A DNA stretch of 64,000 bases from Pelagicoccus mobilis (GTDB lineage: Bacteria; Verrucomicrobiota; Verrucomicrobiia; Opitutales; Opitutaceae), in assembly GCF_016595505.1 (NCBI RefSeq), contig NZ_JAENIL010000021.1:57838-121837 (forward strand), written 5' to 3'. This document shows positions 51,676-62,200 of the stretch, piece after piece. The notes below the pieces were generated by a model, which was not told where the DNA came from, made no database searches, and saw only the letters and a program-made list of their open reading frames with translations. Both the position numbers and the translations under genes were made by a program. The stretch's first letter is position 1; each line of letters begins with the position of its first letter.

Positions 51676-52704
51676 TCAGTGCTGGTGAGCGTCCCGATGG
51701 GCTTTGATCAGGTCTTCGCCAAAGTCCCCGTCGAACTCACGCCAAACACAATGGATGTGATTGTTTCCGTTCTGTGTGTTGTCGTATTCGATCAAAAAAC
51801 GTTTTCCCTGCACGAAGTAATAATTTCCTTTCGAGCGATCAACCGGTCCCGCCCAACCAAACCGGACAGAGCTCCAGCCGTCCTCCTGTATCCGCGCCAG
51901 CGCGACATCGCGAATATCCAAACGATTGCGACTCAAATAGCAGTCCACAATAGCGAAGAGCAACTCGCCCTGAACCGCGGTCAGCTCATCAAAAGCAATT
52001 CCCTCGATCGGCAGCGGCTTCGCCTTACGGTGAGCTCCCGTAAATATGTCGCGGGGCGCCTTGGTATCAAATATCGCCTTCTTTCTCTGCTCTGCATCGA
52101 AGCTCTCAACCAATTCAAACGCTAGATCCTCCTCCTTCGGAAGCGCCCGAAATCCTCTCCGCTCTCCCGTTGGCACTTCCGCCGGATTGGCTCCTAGGAA
52201 GGTCGGGGTCATCGAGACTCCCTCTCCCTTCACGACAGTCGCGTTAATCGAAGCATGATGCCCCTCGAACCTCCAAGCCCAGATTTCTGCACCCGGTTCA
52301 CCAAAAATCCAAAAGTGATAATCCTCTGAATCCCTTTCAAAGTTGCGATCCGGCCCTTCTAAAATTTGCAGCACCGCCTCCAGCTCACGAATGTCCTCAA
52401 CCGTGCGCACCCCCTGCTCGCTCAAACCTTGGCGTAAGAGCTCCAACCCCAGCCCTCGCTGAGTCTCATCCATCTCCGCTAGCACCAGACCATCTCGCTT
52501 ACGTGGGACAAAGTGCCAGTTCTTTCGATTCTCGCCAAACTCTCTCTGCAAGCGATCTAAGGCATCACCCTCGACCGAATCGATCAACGCACGCGCCGCG
52601 GTCGCCATTCGCTCCCCCGTCTCCTCATGGGCAAAAATCGAAGGAACAGATATCAGGCAGCTAACTGCGAGCGCCAAAACGCGGGCAACGTGAGTTGGGT
52701 TCAT
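51676..52704 (-). CDS. DUF3500 domain-containing secreted protein
   Basis: 342 aa with signal peptide (about 1-25). The body has Q-R-E-F-G-E-N-R-K-N-W-H-F-V-P (about 54-68), F-W-I-F-G-E-P-G, W-A-W-R-F-E-G-H-H and N-G-N-N-H-I-H, all typical of DUF3500, whose members are secreted but uncharacterised. Convergent with the VPDSG gene. Confidence 0.85.
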   Translation of the reverse strand: MNPTHVARVLALAVSCLISVPSIFAHEETGERMATAARALIDSVEGDALDRLQREFGENRKNWHFVPRKRDGLVLAEMDETQRGLGLELLRQGLSEQGVRTVEDIRELEAVLQILEGPDRNFERDSEDYHFWIFGEPGAEIWAWRFEGHHASINATVVKGEGVSMTPTFLGANPAEVPTGERRGFRALPKEEDLAFELVESFDAEQRKKAIFDTKAPRDIFTGAHRKAKPLPIEGIAFDELTAVQGELLFAIVDCYLSRNRLDIRDVALARIQEDGWSSVRFGWAGPVDRSKGNYYFVQGKRFLIEYDNTQNGNNHIHCVWREFDGDFGEDLIKAHRDAHQH

Positions 52705-52811
52705 TATAATGGGGATTCAGGGGTAAGTCACAGACTCAACCCTTGATCCCTAAAATTGTGAACCAAAAACGGCCCCCCCCGCAAACACTCGGTCGTGTCA
52801 GCTCGCCCTGT

Positions 52812-53930
52812 CTAGTCCCGCTTAATCTGGCGAAACTTGATATGGAGCTCCTGTTCGATCTCACGAACTCGCTTGAAATCGCCTTTCGTCACAAACGCCA
52901 TCGAGACCCCTTTACGCCCCGCTCTGGCAGTTCGTCCGCTTCTGTGCGTGTAGTACTCGATCTGGTCCGGCAACTGATGGTGCACCACGTAGCCGAGCCC
53001 CTCCACGTCAATTCCACGAGCGGAAACGTCCGTCGACACAAGCACCTCCGTACGTTCCTTGCGGAAGCCACGCATCACTTTGTCGCGATCCTTCTGGGAA
53101 AGATCGCCTTGCAGGACGCCCACCTCGAATCCGCGCTCCACCAACGCTTCCGCAATATTTTGGGCTCCCGCCTTGGAACGGCAGAAGACCACCCCGCGCT
53201 GCCCCTTTTGAGCTTTAATGAAACGCGCAATCTCGTCCGGCTTCTCCTCGATCGTGCAAACAGTAAACCAATGCTCGATATTCTTGTTTACCGGATTTCT
53301 GCGGTCGATGGTCAGACGCTCCGAATCTGGAGACAAGTACTTGTCGATCAACGCTCGGACCCCCTTTGGCATTGTCGCCGAAAAGAGCCACGTATTGTTC
53401 GCTCCCCGCGTAAATTCGAGGATCTTGTTGAGATCATCCTTAAATCCGAGACTGAGCATCTCGTCCGCCTCGTCCAAGATAAGAGTGTCGATATTTGAAA
53501 GGTCGACTGCCTTCGCCTTCAGAAGGTCGATCAGACGCCCCGGAGTCGCCACCACGATATGCGTGGGACGCGAAAGAGCCTCAACCTGCCTCTCGATCTT
53601 CTCTCCCCCCGCAACCGCTTCGGTAAAAATTTTCGCGGTGTATTTCGTGTAGTGGAACAACTGCTTGGCGATCTGCTTGGCAAGTTCGCGCGTCGGGCTG
53701 AGCACCAAGACCTGTACCTGTTTCAAATCCGGATCGATCTTTTGCAAAACGGGCAACCCGAAAGCCGCCGTCTTCCCCGTACCGGTCTGCGCCTGACAGA
53801 CGAAATCGCCCTTGTTCTGCAACAAGTACGGGATCGCAAGCTCTTGAACCTCAGTCGGCTCTAGAATGCCCTTCTCCTCGATCCCTTTGATCAATTCCGC
53901 AGATACGCCTAATTCCTTAAAACTCTTCAT
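52812..53930 (-). CDS. DEAD-box RNA helicase
   Basis: 372 aa, the two RecA-like domains only, without the basic C-terminal tail of DeaD/CsdA. Motifs: Q-motif region I-L-E-P-T-E-V-Q, A-Q-T-G-T-G-K-T, P-T-R-E-L-A, T-P-G-R, D-E-A-D, S-A-T-M-P, S-T-D-V-S-A-R-G-I-D, H-R-S-G-R-T-A-R. Unwinds short RNA duplexes, likely in RNA decay or ribosome assembly. Confidence 0.93.
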   Translation of the reverse strand: MKSFKELGVSAELIKGIEEKGILEPTEVQELAIPYLLQNKGDFVCQAQTGTGKTAAFGLPVLQKIDPDLKQVQVLVLSPTRELAKQIAKQLFHYTKYTAKIFTEAVAGGEKIERQVEALSRPTHIVVATPGRLIDLLKAKAVDLSNIDTLILDEADEMLSLGFKDDLNKILEFTRGANNTWLFSATMPKGVRALIDKYLSPDSERLTIDRRNPVNKNIEHWFTVCTIEEKPDEIARFIKAQKGQRGVVFCRSKAGAQNIAEALVERGFEVGVLQGDLSQKDRDKVMRGFRKERTEVLVSTDVSARGIDVEGLGYVVHHQLPDQIEYYTHRSGRTARAGRKGVSMAFVTKGDFKRVREIEQELHIKFRQIKRD

Positions 53931-54091
53931 AACGATTGGCTTGGACTAGATGCGGTGCCGGAGCCGTTTGTCAAACTGCGACCCGACTTGGAACAGAAGT
54001 TACAAACGACCGTCACAGCAAAAATCGTTTGCCTCTAGGCCGCCCTCTCAATTACTACCGCACTTTTCCCGACTCATTTCGCAAACCCTCG

Positions 54092-54496
54092 ATGGAAGAA
54101 ACTCGAAAAACCCTCGCTCAAATCTGGCGTTTCCTGATCGTCAGCGGAATCTCGCTGTCCATCGACTACGGGGTTTACACGCTACTGAGCGTTTTAGCCG
54201 GTATGGACAGCTCCTGGTCCAAAAGAATCAGTTTCGCCTGCATCTTTTTCTGGGGCTACTTCGCCCACAAATACTTCACCTTCAGAAACCGCGGATTCCA
54301 CCCGAGCGAACCACTTCGCTTTGGGCTGCTCTATTTGACCGGCTGGGTGATCAATAGCATCGTGCACGATCTCTCGGCCTCGGATCCGGCGGCTTCAAAT
54401 CCCGCCTTCCTCTTCGCCACCTTCGTCTGGGCTTGCTGGAATTTCCTCGGGCAAAAGCTCTACGTTTTCCGCCGCCGCACCGTAGAAGAGGGATAG
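54092..54496 (+). CDS. GtrA-like membrane protein
   Basis: 134 aa from ATG at 54092 (M-E-E-T-R-K); the longer reading frame to 53936 has no family similarity. Four hydrophobic segments (about 10-30, 42-60, 73-90, 100-118), with R-F-L-I-V-S-G near the start, G-Y-F-A-H-K-Y-F-T-F (core GtrA motif) and W-N-F-L-G-Q-K-L-Y-V-F. GtrA proteins flip or bind polyprenyl-linked sugars for surface polysaccharide. Confidence 0.85.
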   Translation: MEETRKTLAQIWRFLIVSGISLSIDYGVYTLLSVLAGMDSSWSKRISFACIFFWGYFAHKYFTFRNRGFHPSEPLRFGLLYLTGWVINSIVHDLSASDPAASNPAFLFATFVWACWNFLGQKLYVFRRRTVEEG

Positions 54497-54735
54497 CGGC
54501 TACGAAAAGTCGCAACCCCTATCCCTCGGATCTAGCGGTAGCGCCCAGCTTGTTCAAAAACAAGACCGAGCAAAATTCATCGCTCGAAAGACAGTATCCA
54601 GTGGTCACTTACCACTAGTAAATGGATACGCTCTCAAGTCATAGACATCAGTCATGCCGGCCAAAGTAGGACGCGTATCAAGAAAACCAATCTTAATGCA
54701 TGCAATCGACATTCTTCCAATAGAATGCGAGCACC

Positions 54736-57087
54736 TCAACTAAAGTCGAATTGTACTTTGTCGCCCTTGATTTTCAGCTTAGCGCTAAACTCTTTGCCGG
54801 CTTTCGACTTGAAGCCATCAAGCACCCCCGTCTCCCCCTTCTCAAGGAGCAGCCTGGCTTCTTCTGGAGAAATCGCTCTCTGGGCGACCTGTTTCCAAAC
54901 AATGAAGCGACACCCGTTCTTCCAGTTACAGCATCCATACCCTTTTGCCCCTTCCACAATCGCGCTGGCGCAAAGCGGGCAATCGCCAAACTTCTCGCTC
55001 CCCCCCGTATCCTGAGTCGCTTGCACGACTTCATACTTGAGAGCGCCACGACTACCGAGAATCACAAATCCTAAAGATTTCTTCCCTTTATCCTCAATCG
55101 GCTGAGGCTCGAGGGTACGACCGTTGTACAACAGCTCTCGCATCAAAGCAGGTTGGAAAACAAGCCCCAAGGTTCCGTCCTTGATAACAAACTTACACCC
55201 GTCCCGCCATTTCGAACAGCCGTATCCAGTTTTGCCTCGTATGACCGGAGCTCGGCATTTAGGGCAAGGCCCTAGGTTTTTCAGGTCGACCGTCTTCCCC
55301 GCATCGTTGGCCAGAATCTCTTTCGTGTACTCGACCACATCCGACATGAACTTCGCCGGATCCTGCTCGCCACGCTCAACCTTCTTCAGACGAAACTCCC
55401 AATCCCCCGTCAACTCCGGCGATTTCAAGCGCTCATCCTGAATCAGCGAAATGAGATGCCGTCCAGAATCCGTACTCACGAGGTTCTTTTTCTTACGCTC
55501 GACGTACTTGCGTTGAATCAGCACTTCAATGATCGACGCACGTGTTGCTGGCGTGCCAACCCCCTTGTCCTTAAGGGCTTCCTTGAGCTCCTCATCATCA
55601 ACGATCTTACCCGCTGTCTCCATCAAAGACAAAAGCGTCGCCTCCGTAAATCGCTTCGGCGGATTCGTCTTAAACTTCTCAATACTCGGTTTGTGCGAAT
55701 TGCTCTCGCCAACTTGGAAGTCGGGCATGGTAGCCGGCTCCGCAGCCGCCTTGCCTTTTCCTTTGGCTGTTTTCTTAGCCGGACTTTTTGCAAAAAGCAG
55801 AGGATAAAGCGCTTGCCATCCTGCATCCTTCAAAACGGTTCCCCTAGCCCTGAAAGTCTCCTCCTGAGCCTTGGCTTCAACCGTAGTCACCGCCTTAATA
55901 CACGGCGGGTAGAATACTGAAATCAATCGCAACAAAACAGCCTCGTAGACACGCGACTCATCCTCGTTCAGATTCCCCGGTAGATCATCCGTGGGAATGA
56001 TCGCATGGTGATCCGAAACCTTACTGTCGTCCACGATTCGCTTGCTGAAGGAGAGCTTCTCCAAGTCTAGAGCTGCAATTTCCTTCTCCTTCAGAGCAGC
56101 CAATCGTTTCAATAGCGGAGCGATCGTCGGCTGCAAATCGGTCGATAGATAGCGGCTATCCGTTCTCGGGTAGGTGATATGCTTCTGCTCGTACAGGTTC
56201 TGGGCAATCCGCAAAGTCTGATCCGCCGTAAAACCATAACGACGATTCATCTCCCGCTGGAGCTCCGTCAAGTCGAAGAGCAGTGGAGGATTCGTCCGCT
56301 CGTCCTTCTGCTGCACATCGCTCACTACAAGCGGCTGCCCATCCACTTTCGCTAGCAAGGCCTTCGCGTCCTCTTCCTTTTCGATTTTCCCGCCCGTGTG
56401 CCTGAACTTGGTCTCGCGGCACTCGGTATGCAGCTCCCAAAAATCTTCCGAGTTGAAATTCTCGATCTCCGTATCCCGACCGACGATCATGGCCAAAATC
56501 GGCGTCTGTACACGACCAAGACTCAAAAGCAGATTACGCTTCCCGTATTCAACCGTGAAATACCGAGTCGCGTTCATCCCAACGATCCAGTCCGCCTCGC
56601 TTCGACAACGCGCCGCAAAGTGCAAAGTGTCGAACTCAGCGCCCTCCTTCAGGTTAGCGAACCCCTTGCTGATCGCAGCACCCGTAAGCGAGCTAATCCA
56701 AAGTCGTTTGATCGGTTTTCCCAGGCATCCCGCCCATTCAAGGATATAACGGAAAATGAGTTCACCCTCTCGTCCAGCGTCCGTCGCGCACACGATCTCT
56801 TCCGCTTCCGAAAAAAGCTTCTTTACCACGCCAAGCTGCTTCTTCGCGCCATCATCCCCTCGAGCCCGCAATTCGAATTGATCAGGAATGATCGGCAGCA
56901 GACTGGTCTTCCACGACTTCCACTCCGGACGGTACTCCTCTGGCTCCTTCAGCTCCACTAGATGGCCAAAGGCCCAGGTAACCGCCCAATCGCTTCCCGA
57001 GAGATAACCATCGTGACGTTGGGTCGCCTTCAGATGTTTGGCGATATCGCGGGCAACAGAGGGTTTTTCGGCAAGGACGACTTTCAT
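54736..57087 (-). CDS. topB: DNA topoisomerase III (type IA)
   Basis: 783 aa from the ATG at 57087 (M-K-V-V-L-A-E-K-P-S); a longer start would add 7 residues. TOPRIM motifs at the N-terminus and A-T-D-A-G-R-E-G-E-L-I, active-site region I-T-Y-P-R-T-D-S-R with catalytic Tyr near 305, and two C-terminal Cys domains (C-P-K-C..C-x6-C and C-P-L-C..C-x6-C). Unlinks single-stranded or catenated DNA. A long length with repeated Cys modules is common in TopB. Confidence 0.93.
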   Translation of the reverse strand: MKVVLAEKPSVARDIAKHLKATQRHDGYLSGSDWAVTWAFGHLVELKEPEEYRPEWKSWKTSLLPIIPDQFELRARGDDGAKKQLGVVKKLFSEAEEIVCATDAGREGELIFRYILEWAGCLGKPIKRLWISSLTGAAISKGFANLKEGAEFDTLHFAARCRSEADWIVGMNATRYFTVEYGKRNLLLSLGRVQTPILAMIVGRDTEIENFNSEDFWELHTECRETKFRHTGGKIEKEEDAKALLAKVDGQPLVVSDVQQKDERTNPPLLFDLTELQREMNRRYGFTADQTLRIAQNLYEQKHITYPRTDSRYLSTDLQPTIAPLLKRLAALKEKEIAALDLEKLSFSKRIVDDSKVSDHHAIIPTDDLPGNLNEDESRVYEAVLLRLISVFYPPCIKAVTTVEAKAQEETFRARGTVLKDAGWQALYPLLFAKSPAKKTAKGKGKAAAEPATMPDFQVGESNSHKPSIEKFKTNPPKRFTEATLLSLMETAGKIVDDEELKEALKDKGVGTPATRASIIEVLIQRKYVERKKKNLVSTDSGRHLISLIQDERLKSPELTGDWEFRLKKVERGEQDPAKFMSDVVEYTKEILANDAGKTVDLKNLGPCPKCRAPVIRGKTGYGCSKWRDGCKFVIKDGTLGLVFQPALMRELLYNGRTLEPQPIEDKGKKSLGFVILGSRGALKYEVVQATQDTGGSEKFGDCPLCASAIVEGAKGYGCCNWKNGCRFIVWKQVAQRAISPEEARLLLEKGETGVLDGFKSKAGKEFSAKLKIKGDKVQFDFS

Positions 57088-57197
57088 TCGGGGAGCGGGC
57101 CGAACCAAAGAAAGCTCCCCGTAAAGTCAACGGCAGGTTGCCTGCCTGATCAAATTTTTACTCCGCCCCTAGACTATAATCACAACGGGTTAAGTAC

Positions 57198-57231
57198 AAA
57201 AAAAGGCCTCCGGGCTACCAACCCCGGAGGC
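57198..57231 (-). terminator. Terminator after the small secreted protein
   Basis: Nine-bp stem (57223-57231 with 57206-57214, GCCTCCGGG and complement), 8-nt loop, then seven T on the minus strand (57198-57204). It ends the transcript of the gene at 57288-57683. Confidence 0.9.
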
Positions 57232-57287
57232 ACTTCAGATCAAACAAACTAGAACTATACCCGTAATGAACTAAACCGGAGACGGGA

Positions 57288-57683
57288 CTAGAAACGTAGC
57301 CCCCATACCCCGTTTTCCATCTTGGAAAGCTTTACCGATCCCATTTCGCTCGCGAAGATCGCCACCTTGCCTTCGGCGTTGACCTTAGGTTCCGCTGCGA
57401 GGGCGGCCTCATAGGAAGCGACAAGCGCCGAAAGCGTGTCCTTCTCCGAAAATTGTGAACTCAAATTAGCGACCAACTCCTGAACTGCTGCCTCGGAATC
57501 GGCATGCTTCGTATCGAGACAACGTTGCTTTACCAACCCTTCCCAATCCTGCTTCTTATACAATTCTACGATCGCCTTCAGCCCATCTTGCGGCGTCTCG
57601 CCTTCTGATTTGGCAGTGCCCGCGAAGGACGCGCCTATAAATATTAATACGGATACGATGGATGTCGCTAGTTTCTTTTGCAT
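57288..57683 (-). CDS. Small secreted protein of unknown function
   Basis: 131 aa with signal peptide (about 1-22, G-A-S-F-A-G). The mature chain is helical (D-G-L-K-A-I-V-E-L-Y-K-K-Q-D-W-E) and ends in a short strand-like stretch (V-W-G-L-R-F). It resembles DUF4878/SnoaL-like lumazine or cystatin-type small periplasmic proteins only in a general way. No family assigned. It has its own strong terminator. Confidence 0.7.
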   Translation of the reverse strand: MQKKLATSIVSVLIFIGASFAGTAKSEGETPQDGLKAIVELYKKQDWEGLVKQRCLDTKHADSEAAVQELVANLSSQFSEKDTLSALVASYEAALAAEPKVNAEGKVAIFASEMGSVKLSKMENGVWGLRF

Positions 57684-57881
57684 GTCTGTTTAATTGGAGG
57701 GTGATAATTCGTAACTCTTGTATCCAAAACCTGAGTGCGTCTTATCAATCCCTTCAACATGCGTGCCATCGTGGGGCTAAGCCCGCTTGCCGAAGTCAGG
57801 ACCGCTTAGGGTGCGGACCTAAATATCCATTAGGATCCCTTACTCATTCGACTGCGTAACCGTGAACTTTAGAAAAAAGTC

Positions 57882-57924
57882 AAAAAAGATTACACTAAGA
57901 TCGGCCTCTACAAACCGATCCTAG
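57882..57924 (-). terminator. Probable terminator of the LpxC-like gene
   Basis: Ten-bp stem with one G-T pair (57915-57924 with 57895-57904), 10-nt loop, and a run of six T on the minus strand (57882-57887) about 7 nt after the stem. It begins 21 bp after the stop at 57945. Confidence 0.65.
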
Positions 57925-57944
57925 CAGCTTTCTTCGAGGGACAT

Positions 57945-58979
57945 CTAGACTTCCACCAGAAGGTCGTGGGCATACAGAAGCTTCACCATCTCCACATCCG
58001 GATAATGTCCCCCTTTGTAGTCGATGATCTTCCCTACAAAGCGCCCTTCGTCGATCAATGCCAGCGCCGCCAGCAAATCCAGCACCGCACGATGCCAAGC
58101 CGCTTCAAGCGACTTTCCCTCGTGCATGTGCGTCGGCGTATTGCTGTACTTACTCTTCCCGGCTATCAGAACATTCTTACTGTTGTATCCAAGGTTTCGC
58201 GACTCGGGGAACAGCTTTCCGACCGTCGACACCAAAAACTTCTGACGAGCTGTCGTATTCGTACGGGCTGTCGAACCATGCAGAAAAGAACGCTCGTTGT
58301 TCACGAACCGAATACGCTGCTTGCCTATGGCATTGGGAAAATCGCGCACGCAATCGATGTCCAAAGACAAACTGCCCTCATCCGCCGGATCGATCAGCAG
58401 CACACCATTGTGCGGGGTCAGCAACGACACGCGTTCCTTCACTGTGAAGTAGCGAACCTTGCCTTCCAACTCCTTGCGGCCCGCCGAATTGATCGCTTCG
58501 ACCAACTCCTTGCTGCCTTCGTTGAAAAGCGGCGGATCTCCGGAATCGAGCTTGATCAGCAAATTGTCGACGTCCATTCCCGCCTTCAGGGCGATGATAT
58601 GCTCCACCAAGCGCACGTAGTTGTGCGAGGAACCGGAGCGAAGCACGATGTTACTCACGATCTCACCAGTGGTCCAGACGTTGCGAATCGAGACCTTGAT
58701 TGGCAGCGAATCGGGAATATCGCTCCGCTGCAGCCACCAGCCTGACATTTCAGTCGGCTCCAGTCGCAGAGTCCTGATCGCATTCTTGGAAAACGTCCCC
58801 GGAGCGCTGACTTCCATCGGACGAGCGATCGTTCGCGGCTTTTCGATACGAGGAGCTGGCTCGTCCGCGCTCCAGTCTTGATCCACTGCCACCTCGCCAA
58901 ACGCCGACATCGCCTTCTCAAGCATGCTTACGTTTCCTTCTAAAACTCGTCCGAGCCCGTCCTGTATTTGTCCAGCCAT
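57945..58979 (-). CDS. LpxC-like protein with altered metal site
   Basis: 344 aa. A 60-residue extension precedes a region that follows LpxC, the zinc UDP-3-O-acyl-GlcNAc deacetylase of lipid A synthesis: A-P-G-T..R-T-L-R-L-E-P, V125-E-H127 (ligand His79 of E. coli), S-T-A-R-T-N near the fold switch, and G-G-H325 (His265). In the helix that should hold H-x3-D, the sequence is W-H296-R-A-V-L-D301, one residue longer, so the expected His position is Arg. It may be a deacetylase with a moved ligand or a non-catalytic paralogue. Not co-directional with any lipid A gene here. Confidence 0.75.
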   Translation of the reverse strand: MAGQIQDGLGRVLEGNVSMLEKAMSAFGEVAVDQDWSADEPAPRIEKPRTIARPMEVSAPGTFSKNAIRTLRLEPTEMSGWWLQRSDIPDSLPIKVSIRNVWTTGEIVSNIVLRSGSSHNYVRLVEHIIALKAGMDVDNLLIKLDSGDPPLFNEGSKELVEAINSAGRKELEGKVRYFTVKERVSLLTPHNGVLLIDPADEGSLSLDIDCVRDFPNAIGKQRIRFVNNERSFLHGSTARTNTTARQKFLVSTVGKLFPESRNLGYNSKNVLIAGKSKYSNTPTHMHEGKSLEAAWHRAVLDLLAALALIDEGRFVGKIIDYKGGHYPDVEMVKLLYAHDLLVEV

Positions 58980-59274
58980 CTGCTTTGTAAAGCGTGTAAC
59001 ACGACAAGCTTACCGGAACTGTTCAAGCCTCATCTCTGCGTTCGAGGATTCATTTCGACGCGTTGCGAGCGAATTCATCCACAGCTGATCCACCCCCTGT
59101 CCGCTAATCTACCCACATAATTCTAAATAAAGATGTTTTATTCTTTAAAAACTGGAGCGGCTCACAATTTTCGTCACTTCGTTCCGCGGAAGTCGCAAGA
59201 AACGCAATCCGAGGTATAGTTAGCACCCGCTAAACTCGCTGCACCAAACCGCTTCACCAAGGACTCCTACGACC
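58980..59274. other. Upstream region of the pyruvate:ferredoxin oxidoreductase
   Basis: No gene visible. An AT-rich stretch at 59110-59150 with the small inverted repeat AATAAA-GATGT-TTTATT (59126-59142) is the likeliest promoter zone, since both flanking genes point away from it (divergent). Confidence 0.4.
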
Positions 59275-62200
59275 ATGATCGCTTCTAAACCGAAATATCC
59301 AGGCATTCGCGTCACTACCAACGGCAACCAGTTGGTTTCGCTCTACACTGAAGCGCGAATCGCCGAAGCTGGCGTATTCTACCCGATCACGCCCTCGACC
59401 GAAATGGGCGAAATGTTCGAGTTCGCACGAGCGAAGGGACAACTGAACGTCTTCGGTCAACCAACTCTCGCCATCGAGACGGAGGGAGAGCACGCCGCGC
59501 AAGGAGGAGCCATCGCCCAGTCCGTCACTGGCAAACGAACCGTCAATTTCACTTCAGGACAAGGCATCGTCTACGGAATCGAGCAGTACTACCACGCCCC
59601 AGGGAAACTCTCCACCATGGTCCTCGAAGTCGCCGCCCGAGCGCTGACCAAACATGCACTCAATGTCCATTGCGGCCACGACGACATCTACTCCGCTCTC
59701 GATACAGGTTGGATCATGATGTTCGCCAAAGACGCCCAACAAGCAGCCGATCAGGCTGTCATTCTCCGAAAAGTCACCGAAAAAGCCCTAACCCCCGGGA
59801 TGAACATCCAAGACGGCTTCCTGACGTCGCACTTGGAACGTACCTTCCTCAAGCACGAATCTGAACTCCTCAGGGAATTCCTAGGGGCCCCCAACGACAT
59901 CATCGAATGCCCCACCGAAGCTCAAAAGCAGCTTTTCGGCCCCACGCGCCGCCGTATTCCTAAGGTAATCGACCTCGCCGACCCCGCCCTGATCGGCCCC
60001 GTTCAAAACCAGGAGCATTACATGAACGGCGTCGTCGCTCGAAGAAACAACTTTATAGAGCCCATTCTCGGCTTCATCCAAGACGCCTACAACGAGTTCG
60101 GCAACCTGACCGGCCGCCACTACAATTTCGTAACCGAGTACCGCAACGACGACGCCGAATACACCTTCGTATCTCTCGGTTCAGCCGCAGAAAACATCGA
60201 AGCCGCAGTCGATCACCTACGCGAAACCAGAGGCGTCAAAGTGGGATCCGTGCACATCAACGTCATTCGCCCCTTCCCACAAGCCGCCGTCGTTAATGCG
60301 CTTCGCGGCAAAAAAGCCTGCATAATTCTCGAACGCACAGACGAGCCCCTATCTGGCGACAACCCACTCGCGCGGGATATTCGTGGCGCCCTCACAAAAG
60401 CAACCACCAACCCGAGCTTCCCAAGTCGTGACGATCTTCCAGCAATGGAGCGTAACGAAGCGCCCCGTAACTTTTCAGGCGTTTACGGCTTAGGTTCGAG
60501 AGACTTCCGCCCAGAGCACATCATCGGCGCCTACGAATTCGTCGCCGAAAGCCGAGCCCGTCAAGATGGCAAAACCGCAGCTGACGGCATCACCTTCTTC
60601 AACCTGGGAGTCGATCACCCGTATTCAGTTTGTTCCGACGAGAAGCCGTCCCTCCTTCCCAATGATGCCATTGCCGTACGCCTCCATTCGATTGGCGGCT
60701 GGGGCATGATCACCACCGGCAAGAATCTCGCCGAAATCATCGGAGAACTCGGTACCTATGTAGCCGAGCGAGACCAGCAATTCGAAGAAGACGGCCGCCC
60801 CAAGGAAGTCGTCCACGTATCCGCCAACCCTAAGTACGGTTCGGAAAAGAAAGGAGCTCCTACAGAATATTTCCTCACAGCCGCTCCTGAACGTGTCCGA
60901 GTCAACTGCGACCTGAAACATGTCAATGTCGTCCTTTGCTGCGACCCCAAAGCCTTTACTCACATAAACCCGATAGAAGGTCTCGTCGAAGGCGGAGCCT
61001 TCGTTTGGGAATCCGCCGAGTCCCCTAAAGAAGCGTGGCAACGAATTCCCTCCAAATTCCGCCAGGAGATCATCGACAAAAAAATCCGCGTTTTCATCCT
61101 CCCCGGCTTCAACATCGCCAAACAGGCTACCCCTCGTCCCGACCTCCAGCTCCGCATGCAGGGAAACTCCTTCCTCGGAGCCTTCTTCAAAGTGTCCCCA
61201 TTTTTGGATACATTCGGAATCGACGAGGATCATTTCAAAACAGTTGTCCGAGCCCAGTACAACAAGAAGTTCGGCAAGTTTGGCGATGCCGTGGTCGACT
61301 CAAACATGGAAGTAATGAACCAAGGCGGAGCTCAGCTCCTCGAAGTTCCCTACGGTCCCATAGAAGCGCCTGACTTCTCCGCGATGCGTGGCGAAATGCT
61401 ACTCCCGAACACCGACTGCGGAGGCGCCTGTGGATGTACTCCCCACGCCGATCAGCCTGACGGCAACCCAATGTACCGCACTCAAGCCTTTGATTCGGAA
61501 TTTCGGGCTGGCTTAGGATACGATCAACCCGCCTCCCCTCTATCTGCAGTCGGCGTCATGGCATCTGCGACCGGAGCGACCGCCTCCAAATACGGATCCC
61601 GTCGCGAAACGCCCAAGTACTACGCTGAAAACTGCACGCAGTGCATGGAGTGCATCACCTCCTGTCCAGACACCGCGCTTCCGAACACCGCACAAGACCT
61701 GCAGACGATTTTGCGTACTGCAGTCGACAATTACGTTCGCGAGCCCGAACAGCGAAAGCTCATCGCAGCCGCCATCCCAGACGTAGACGAAGCCATCCGC
61801 GATCGCATGAAGGACAACGCCAAGAAGAAGGAAGGCGAATCCGTACGCGATCTCGTAATGGAAATCGTACGACAAGAAGAAAAAATCTCCTCGGACGCTG
61901 CAGACGAACTCGACGCACTCCTAAAAATCCTCCCTCTCGCCTACCTTAAGGTACCAGCTGTTTTCTTCTCCCTCGAAAGAAAAGAAAAAGGCAAAGGCGG
62001 CATATTCTCCATCTTCGTTTCCGATCTCTGCAAAGGGTGCGGCCTATGCGTCGAGGAATGCGGAGACCACGACGCCTTGCGAATGGTCGAAGACACCGAG
62101 GAATACAACGCAGAGATCCTCTCCGCAACCGAGTTCCTCAAACTCCTCCCCGACACCAACCAAAAGTACCTTGGCCTTTACAAGGACGACGCGCCCGAAG

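Noticed and set aside
52772..52780. Run of eight C between the DUF3500 and helicase genes as a slippage/phase-variation site
   Set aside because: It is outside coding sequence and not between promoter-like boxes that I can identify.
53936..54091. Long start of the GtrA-like protein
   Set aside because: The added 52 residues are not hydrophobic or conserved, and M-E-E-T-R-K is a normal family start.
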